A stretch of 64,000 bases of DNA from JAYSYM01 sp964543475 (GTDB lineage Bacteria > Bdellovibrionota > Bdellovibrionia > Bdellovibrionales > JAMPXM01). The stretch is from the NCBI GenBank assembly GCA_964543475.1, contig CAZIYJ010000009.1, forward strand, positions 55,798-119,797. Direction: 5' to 3'. This document shows positions 59,148 through 64,000 of this stretch, in pieces (the stretch's first letter is position 1; each line of letters opens with the position of its first letter). The notes beneath the pieces are model-generated. The model made no database searches, was not told where the DNA came from, and saw only the letters and a list, made by a program, of their open reading frames with translations. The translations under genes were made by a program, and so were the position numbers.

Positions 59148-60027
59148 AGCTCTGCGAGAATTTAGTCGCTTCTTGCATCTGACCATAATTAAGCTATTTG
59201 TCGCGCCGATTTTTTCGGTCGCGACTCGAGACCTAGAGGGCAAATTGCATTTGCGCAATAGCGTTCTTGAGCGAGATTATTTTCATTGGCTGTTCAGCGA
59301 TATTGATATTGCGATTTCGCTTAATCAAATTGAAAACTCGTCGGTCGCTCGAATAAGGCATATTCACAATCTTTTGCGAAAAGTCTATCGGCACCTAGGA
59401 GAGCTTGAGATTTACACTCACAGTGAATATCGAGAGCTATGCGCACTAAAGGCGCGAAATGTTCCTTGGGTTTCAAAACTCCGCTCGGTGCGAAAGCTAG
59501 TCTGGAAATTTTCGGAAGCCGAACCTAAATCCAAACTTCGTCGGCTACAGCGAACCCGGTCTCTACATACCTTGAACATGCGGCTACAACTTACTGGCAT
59601 CAAACAACTTTCAGACGTGAGGAGTGCACTTATTTTTTGGAGCAGTCATATCGACTCTCCAAATAGTGAGTTCAGCCGTGAGCTCAATACCTACTTTCAC
59701 AGTTTCTTTTCGGTGCCCCTGATTTCAGATGCAGACTGCGTCAACAAAGGTTTTAAGCTAGGAGATCGAGCGCTACTCACGCTTGCGACATGCGTTCCTC
59801 TAAGACTTACGCAGGCAAAGGCAAATTTGCCATTCATCTTGGAGCTCTTTAGAAAGTCACTGCACCAAAAGCGAATTATAGATTTTTATAGGACCGAAGT
59901 TCTCGAAGTGCTAGGTAGCTCAAGGGGGCTGCCGATTGCAGACGCACAAGCCGAATATGCCACGGATCTTAGTTCAATGCTCGTCTGCCTTTTGGCTCCG
60001 GAAGAAACGCGATATTCAGAACTATAA
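59128..60027 (+). CDS. Nucleotidyltransferase-like protein, low confidence family
   Basis: This 299-residue, Arg/Leu-rich soluble protein has YFHWLFSDIDIAISLNQIE, with an Asp-x-Asp in the SDID context of the polymerase-beta nucleotidyltransferase superfamily. The usual preceding Gly-Ser is not seen (RNS at most), so the assignment is tentative and the site may be degenerate. YTHSEYRELCALKARNVPWV and the helical C-terminal half are unplaced. It overlaps the GT gene upstream by 20 nt, so it belongs to that operon. Its last 59 nt overlap the convergent HTTM gene. Confidence 0.6.
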   Translation: MQSLLTKALREFSRFLHLTIIKLFVAPIFSVATRDLEGKLHLRNSVLERDYFHWLFSDIDIAISLNQIENSSVARIRHIHNLLRKVYRHLGELEIYTHSEYRELCALKARNVPWVSKLRSVRKLVWKFSEAEPKSKLRRLQRTRSLHTLNMRLQLTGIKQLSDVRSALIFWSSHIDSPNSEFSRELNTYFHSFFSVPLISDADCVNKGFKLGDRALLTLATCVPLRLTQAKANLPFILELFRKSLHQKRIIDFYRTEVLEVLGSSRGLPIADAQAEYATDLSSMLVCLLAPEETRYSEL

Positions 60028-60760
60028 GGAAGATAGAAAAAAGATAGAGGCCTAGAACTAGCGCGATTGCCAAATGAATCACGCAGTCTATTGCGAGCCA
60101 GTAGTTCGACAGACCTTTCCGAAAGAGCAAAATGGGCGCAGACAACTGAGTTAGAATCACAAGCCAGCTACTGAAAACAATAAGAATAGAAAGATGCGCC
60201 AGCGGTGCAGTCGAAGAAATCCCGAAGGCAATCAGAATCGTTGCACTAAGGTTCCAGATAAGTTGCCCCGATTGCCACATCGGCGACATCAATTTGGCCC
60301 ACCCAGCACTGAAATAGGTAAGACACAAAAATATTTTTCCCCACTTCTGCAGCAGCATAGAGTCGCGACTGATCTCCGACAAAAACAACAGCAATAGCGC
60401 AATTGAAAAATAATAGTAGACGCCATAGAGAGCAGAATTTCCTGCGCTCATCCAAAAGTTGATAAGGAGCCAACTGCAAAAGCTTGAATACTTGAGTAAT
60501 GGCTTAAAGAAAAGAGCTGCGAATGAGACCGCTGTGAGTGACCAACAGATATAAATAACGCTCTCAACTCCAATGCCAAAAAACGAAGCGGTTGTCGATA
60601 ATGACCGCCAGTAAAAGCTTTGAGTCTGAAGACCCAACACTGAATTCGGGCCCCAGAACAAAAGCATTTCCGAGAAGATGCCCCCCCAGTCACACAGGAG
60701 CAGTATTGAAATGATTCGATGCAAATTAGCCAAGATGTAACGACTGAATTTTTGGATCAT
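59969..60760 (-). CDS. HTTM-like membrane protein
   Basis: This 263-residue protein has about seven membrane segments. LTYFSAGWAKLMSPMWQSGQ followed by a hydrophobic helix matches the HTTM/DoxX-like pattern in which a Lys in the middle helix is conserved (vitamin-K-carboxylase-like and SdpB-like proteins). The N-terminal region contains LLCDWGGIFSEML. Membrane HTTM proteins act in peptide modification or maturation in several systems, for instance SdpB for the Sdp toxin peptide. The upstream 163-residue gene overlaps by 4 nt. Confidence 0.6.
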   Translation of the reverse strand: MIQKFSRYILANLHRIISILLLCDWGGIFSEMLLFWGPNSVLGLQTQSFYWRSLSTTASFFGIGVESVIYICWSLTAVSFAALFFKPLLKYSSFCSWLLINFWMSAGNSALYGVYYYFSIALLLLFLSEISRDSMLLQKWGKIFLCLTYFSAGWAKLMSPMWQSGQLIWNLSATILIAFGISSTAPLAHLSILIVFSSWLVILTQLSAPILLFRKGLSNYWLAIDCVIHLAIALVLGLYLFSIFLIVLNIAFLPEPKGRRALN

Positions 60761-61248
60761 TTGAATTCTTCAATGCGCCGACTTAATATTTCGCGCGTAG
60801 AAATTACTCCAGCTTCACCGATTGGCGGTATCGCAAGCATATTGTAGGAAATGTTTAGTGCCAGTAGACCGTCATTTTTATCGTGAACAAAGTGAGCAAC
60901 ATTTTTTAGATGAGATTCGAGAACCACTTCATCCTTCATCCCAAAAGCAAAAATTGATCCCGCTTGCATTGACCGCACTTTTCCGAAAAAACTAAACTCC
61001 TCACGCAGAAGGCCTTTAGCCTTATGATTTAAAAATTCTTTCTCGATGGTCGCATATGCAATTGATCCGTCCCAGAATGATCGGCGGGGAGCAAAAAAAT
61101 TATATTTACCGGCAAGATGAAAAACTTGGTCAACCGGCGTGAGAATTGGCGCAAACAGAGCTGGAAAATCTGGCTCCTGAAAAATAGTTCCAATTACTTG
61201 AGTTCCCACCAAAAAATAAAGCAGGATCGCGATCACTTTGTGTTTCAA
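60757..61248 (-). CDS. HTTM partner protein, single membrane anchor
   Basis: This 163-residue protein has an N-terminal membrane helix (KVIAILLYFLVGTQVIGTIF) then an extracytoplasmic domain beginning LTPVDQVFHLAGKYNFFAPR, with RSFWDGSIAYATIEKEF. Small one-helix proteins are commonly encoded next to HTTM genes; SdpA in the Sdp system has a similar size and place. Sequence likeness to SdpA was not verified. It overlaps the HTTM gene by 4 nt and the PqqD-like gene by 4 nt. Confidence 0.6.
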   Translation of the reverse strand: MKHKVIAILLYFLVGTQVIGTIFQEPDFPALFAPILTPVDQVFHLAGKYNFFAPRRSFWDGSIAYATIEKEFLNHKAKGLLREEFSFFGKVRSMQAGSIFAFGMKDEVVLESHLKNVAHFVHDKNDGLLALNISYNMLAIPPIGEAGVISTREILSRRIEEFK

Positions 61249-61562
61249 ACCAAAAACTCGGCGCTAGACGAGTCTACGATGAGCTGCATTTCTTCTAATT
61301 CCTCTGAAGTATTAACGACCCATTCTTTAAAACTGTCAAATTGCTCAGACTTTATTCCCAATTTTTTTGCAAGTATCACAGTTACATTTTGAAGGTCAGT
61401 CTTGCCATCAAAGGCCCACCAAAGATTTTGAGTCATTCCTTCAAGAATGGACTCTGTGTTTTCTAACTCCATTTGGAGACAAAGAACGCCAGATTTCGAA
61501 TTTCGACAAAGCACGTTGGGGTGACGTCGATATATAAGTTGATCTTGATCTTCCTTAAGCAA
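61245..61562 (-). CDS. PqqD-like (RiPP recognition element) protein
   Basis: This 105-residue protein has a winged-helix PqqD pattern: YRRHPNVLCRNSKSGVLCLQ (about residues 10-30), NLWWAFDGKTDLQNVTVILA in the place of the conserved LCDG segment, and a C-terminal helix (EQFDSFKEWVVNTSEELEEM). PqqD proteins bind leader peptides and deliver them to modifying enzymes. It overlaps the GT2 gene upstream by 8 nt and the HTTM partner downstream by 4 nt, so all four genes form one operon. No radical SAM enzyme is adjacent. Confidence 0.7.
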   Translation of the reverse strand: MLKEDQDQLIYRRHPNVLCRNSKSGVLCLQMELENTESILEGMTQNLWWAFDGKTDLQNVTVILAKKLGIKSEQFDSFKEWVVNTSEELEEMQLIVDSSSAEFLV

Positions 61563-62712
61563 GTGCGCTCTCCGTCATGAAACCCTCAGAGCGAAGCTCG
61601 TCAATGAGTTCTCTTTCTTGCTCTGTGCGTGTCTCGCCATTCTGGCAACATTTAAATAAGAGCTGCACAAGCAAATCACTTGATTGCACCGAAAGTATCT
61701 TTCGCGACCCAGAAACTAAATTCAGCATTAGCATTCGGTCAGTTAGCCATAAGAAACGCGTGTAAGGATCTAACTCGAAATCATCGTCATACAAAAAATA
61801 TTTCGTTCGTGTGTCAGACTTGAGATTTCTTTCTATTTTATCTGGATTTGTCTGATGCCGATCACGAATCCATTCGTAGATGTCTCCTGTCATTGAAGAC
61901 AAAAGATTGGCGCGAACAAAAGACTGTTCAAGATCGAGAGTTTTCCATTTTTGAAAAAAATCTTTTACATATTGTCCAATTGGCGGCTTTGTGGATCCTG
62001 CCCATCCACGCCTAAGCTGATTCGTCCATCGACCATTTTCAAATGAACGATGTAAGTACTGAACGATATTTCGATCGTCTTTAACATGTGCAAGCAACTG
62101 CCCACTGAGTGCGAAGTTACAGCCGCTAAAAAGTAGTTGGTAGCCGAAATCTGCGTCTTCACAACGTAGTAAGTCTTGGTCAAAGCGAAATCTTTTTAAA
62201 ACAAAACCCTTCGCCATAAACGCTGAAGAATTCAATACCGGAAGTTCTGTAGCTGCTCTAGGCAAATAGCTAAAAGAACCCTCTGTCTTCTGCGAAATAA
62301 ACCGCTTTCGAAACCGATTCATGAACTCGCTTGAGCCCTCGCTTTCGACCGGGTAAATTCCCGTTTGAACACAGTCAATCCAAGGCAGCTGCAAATGCTC
62401 AAGGCACGCATTGGCCCATCCAGGATCCAGAATTACATCGGAATCAATAAAGGCCACATATTTACCACGAGCAACCTCGAGGCCTTTGTTGCGTGCAGCG
62501 GCTGCACCTTGGACCGGCTGGTCTACAACTCGGACCCCCTTCTCTTTGGCTATACTAGATGACTCGTCGCGCGAATTGTTATCGACGACGATCACTTCAA
62601 ATGCTGACCCGGTTTTTTGAGAGAGAATGGAGTCTATGCATCCGGCCACGGTTCGCCGTGAGTTATAGGCCGGAACAACAAAACTAATCTGAGGTCGCTC
62701 GATCATGGTCAT
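61555..62712 (-). CDS. GT2 glycosyltransferase with extra C-terminal domain
   Basis: This 385-residue protein has a GT-A domain: ISFVVPAYNSRRTVAGCIDS, VIVVDNNSRDESS, GAAAARNKGLEVARGKYVAF, IDSDVILD and a C-terminal catalytic area CEDADFGYQLLFSGC. After about residue 295 a separate part (YFLYDDDFELDPYTRFLWL, LMLNLVSGSRKI) and a helix-rich end (ELIDELRSEGFM) look like a PqqD-type winged helix. It heads the operon GT2-PqqD-HTTM partner-HTTM. It may glycosylate a peptide or glycan that the PqqD-like protein presents. Confidence 0.85.
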   Translation of the reverse strand: MTMIERPQISFVVPAYNSRRTVAGCIDSILSQKTGSAFEVIVVDNNSRDESSSIAKEKGVRVVDQPVQGAAAARNKGLEVARGKYVAFIDSDVILDPGWANACLEHLQLPWIDCVQTGIYPVESEGSSEFMNRFRKRFISQKTEGSFSYLPRAATELPVLNSSAFMAKGFVLKRFRFDQDLLRCEDADFGYQLLFSGCNFALSGQLLAHVKDDRNIVQYLHRSFENGRWTNQLRRGWAGSTKPPIGQYVKDFFQKWKTLDLEQSFVRANLLSSMTGDIYEWIRDRHQTNPDKIERNLKSDTRTKYFLYDDDFELDPYTRFLWLTDRMLMLNLVSGSRKILSVQSSDLLVQLLFKCCQNGETRTEQERELIDELRSEGFMTESALA

Positions 62713-62811
62713 TTAGATTACACACATTTCAGCTGAATAAAACTCCGGTTATTTAGTGGGGCCTTTAAACATTTGCATTGCTGTGCAAAAAAGGCTGAGA
62801 TAATAACAACT

Positions 62812-63000
62812 ATGGCAAAGAAAAAGGGCGACAAGCTTCGCGGCGAAAAATCAAAGTCAGCAAGCAGCTTTGGCAGCATCAAACGAGTCGATCGCAGCAT
62901 TTCGGAACAAGCTAAGCCCGTTAGCAAAACTCTCATAGGATCAACTGCGGCCGCAGTCCTCATGAAATTCAGCAAAGCGTTCGCAGCTATTACTACTTAA
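62812..63000 (+). CDS. Small ORF, candidate precursor peptide
   Basis: A 62-residue frame (MAKKKGDKLRGEKSKSASS..., ending KFSKAFAAITT) lies alone on the plus strand between two minus-strand genes. The first half is basic and Ser-rich (leader-like). The second half has a hydrophobic stretch (LIGSTAAAVLMKFSKAF) and ends Ile-Thr-Thr. The site ahead of the ATG is weak (AGGCTGAG about 14 nt upstream). A minus-strand frame covers the same place and could be the true one. I list it because it sits next to PqqD-like, HprK-like and HTTM genes and is the only free-standing small ORF in the cluster. Confidence 0.4.
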   Translation: MAKKKGDKLRGEKSKSASSFGSIKRVDRSISEQAKPVSKTLIGSTAAAVLMKFSKAFAAITT

Positions 63001-63017
63001 GCGCAAACTTATGCCTT

Positions 63018-64000
63018 TTATGTTCTTAACTCGTTAAGCAGCAACTCGCCGAACAATTCAATTTTTGCTTCACCCAAACCGAAGACTGAATGCAACTCTG
63101 AAAGAGTCTGAGGATTCTTGTTAGCTAAGTCACGCAAGGTGCGGTCACTAAAAATAATGAACGCGGGCTTATCAAGCTCAGCAGCATATTTTCTGCGCCA
63201 AACCTTTATGATCTCCGCTCGATCTTTTGCCATTTCATCATCTAGCTCGAACGACGTTTCGCCTTTTTTCGAATTTGTTTTTCGCTTACGTGTTTTTGTG
63301 GTCGCCCGAGCTTTCGCTTTTGCCGGCACCAGCACTCGGCGTGGAGACGAATGGTCACAGACATCACAGTGCCCACATTTAGGTACTCGATTTGAATCCT
63401 TAAAATAAGTTAAAATTCCTGAGTGGCGGCACTCGGCACTTTCCAAAAACTGAGTCACAGCATTTAGTGCATTCCAACGTCTCTGAATGACCGCGTTTTC
63501 AGCCTGTGATTGCTGAATAAAAAATGAATGCAGACCTTTATCTTTTCTCGCATAGAGGACCAGGCAAGTTGAGTTAGCTCCGTCACGGCCAGCCCGGCCC
63601 ATCTCTTGATATAAAGCCTCAACCGACGACGGAATTTGAAAATGAATCACGAGTCTCACATCTGGATAATCGATTCCCATTCCAAATGCGTTTGTCGCAG
63701 CCAAAATTCGAATATCACCTTCTTGAATTTGCCTTTGAGTTTCGGTGCGAGCTTCGGTCGACATTCCCGCATGGTAAAAGCCTGTGCCCTCGAAATGTTT
63801 ACTTAAATATGAAGATAAGTCTTCAGTCTGTTGCCGAGTCCCGCAATAAATTAAAATTCGCCCTGATGGGTTCGCACGAATCGCTTGATCAACCAAATCC
63901 ATTTTGGCGTTTTCATCAGCACAATCTTCAATTTGATAATACAAGTTTGGCCGATAGAATCCGTGAACGTGTTTATCTGGCGTTCGAAGTCCAAGCTGTG
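63018..64000 (-). CDS. recQ: RecQ family ATP-dependent DNA helicase (5' part outside window)
   Basis: The frame is open through the right edge; at least 327 residues are seen, beginning HGFYRPNLYYQIEDC. The second RecA domain has YCGTRQQTEDLSSYL, FYHAGMSTEARTETQ, ILAATNAFGMGIDYPDVRLVIH and YQEMGRAGRDG. The RQC zinc site is CRHSGILTYF, CGHCDVC. A short HRDC-like end (IFSDRTLRDLANKNPQTLSE, FGLGEAKIELFGELLL) follows a Lys/Arg-rich linker. The N-terminal RecA domain with Walker A lies outside. It unwinds 3'-5' in recombination repair. A truncated start inside the window would be an artefact of the edge. Confidence 0.95.
   Translation of the reverse strand, partial: QLGLRTPDKHVHGFYRPNLYYQIEDCADENAKMDLVDQAIRANPSGRILIYCGTRQQTEDLSSYLSKHFEGTGFYHAGMSTEARTETQRQIQEGDIRILAATNAFGMGIDYPDVRLVIHFQIPSSVEALYQEMGRAGRDGANSTCLVLYARKDKGLHSFFIQQSQAENAVIQRRWNALNAVTQFLESAECRHSGILTYFKDSNRVPKCGHCDVCDHSSPRRVLVPAKAKARATTKTRKRKTNSKKGETSFELDDEMAKDRAEIIKVWRRKYAAELDKPAFIIFSDRTLRDLANKNPQTLSELHSVFGLGEAKIELFGELLLNELRT

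Noticed and set aside
62718..62975. Minus-strand 85-residue frame opposite the candidate precursor
   Set aside because: Composition is less protein-like than the plus-strand frame and there is no clear ribosome site; kept in mind as the main rival.
1..64000. tRNA or rRNA genes
   Set aside because: Apart from the tmRNA T arm no GTTCAAATC-type arms or conserved rRNA blocks were noticed; a covariance search was not possible.

Overview
This looks like chromosomal DNA of a Bdellovibrio-like predatory or formerly predatory bacterium (Bdellovibrionota), with base composition near the mid-40s % GC by eye. The evidence is a one-piece tmRNA whose tag ends NNYALAA, a truncated TIGR02147-type protein beside a secreted partner, lipoboxes of the FQNC type, a DUF222-like HNH endonuclease with GTGCCC palindromes, many unknown secreted proteins and phage-fibre-like surface proteins. 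No rRNA, tRNA, CRISPR array or prophage was seen. The window cuts a zincin gene at its left end and recQ at its right end.

Layout. 1-6.4 kb: a secreted zincin (partial), LysE exporter, MATE efflux pump, alkyltransferase-like protein, then an electrophile-stress module (zinc alcohol dehydrogenase, ArsR regulator, a 54-residue protein and an Old Yellow Enzyme reductase). 6.4-14 kb: envelope proteins (beta-barrel, FG-GAP lipoprotein, transglycosylase-like lipoprotein) and a KefB-type antiporter. 14.2-17.2 kb: a PAS/GAF hybrid kinase. 17.2-20.7 kb: a lipoprotein plus a 930-residue fibre protein. 21.2-22.0 kb: a REP-associated transposase bounded by 33-bp inverted repeats. 22-29 kb: free-methionine-sulfoxide reductase, acetate symporter operon, a second hybrid kinase and a DEAD-box helicase. 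29.1-31.4 kb: a very repetitive secreted protein whose repeats contain two 100-N assembly gaps. 31.6-32.6 kb: a cysteine-repeat secreted protein behind a textbook sigma-54 promoter, then ssrA. 32.6-38 kb: GFA protein, HxlR regulator, NAD(P)-binding protein, DsbA lipoprotein, FemAB-like protein and the FrmA/FrmB formaldehyde pathway. 38.6-44.7 kb: the TIGR02147/secreted pair, then a complete ExbB-ExbD-TonB-receptor-lipoprotein operon. 45-48.3 kb: HNH endonuclease, AlkD-like glycosylase, two divergent outer-membrane proteins. 48.4-51.7 kb: a fusion of a class-I-amidotransferase-like hydrolase to a GCS2 ligase, and a type IV pilin-like protein carrying an S74 intramolecular chaperone.

51.8-63 kb is the most unusual region: a surface-glycan export cluster (GT-C, GT2, GT4-GT2 fusion, Wzm/Wzt ABC transporter) interleaved with an HprK-like kinase, a PqqD-like protein, a nucleotidyltransferase-like protein, an HTTM membrane protein with its small partner, a GT2 with an extra C-terminal domain and an orphan 62-residue ORF. 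PqqD, HprK-like and nucleotidyltransferase genes co-occur in peptide-modification systems, so this may be a combined glycan and peptide modification locus. That reading is inference. The other standouts are the pilin-S74 chimera, the C26-GCS2 fusion, the sigma-54 driven cysteine-repeat protein and the boxed RAYT element.
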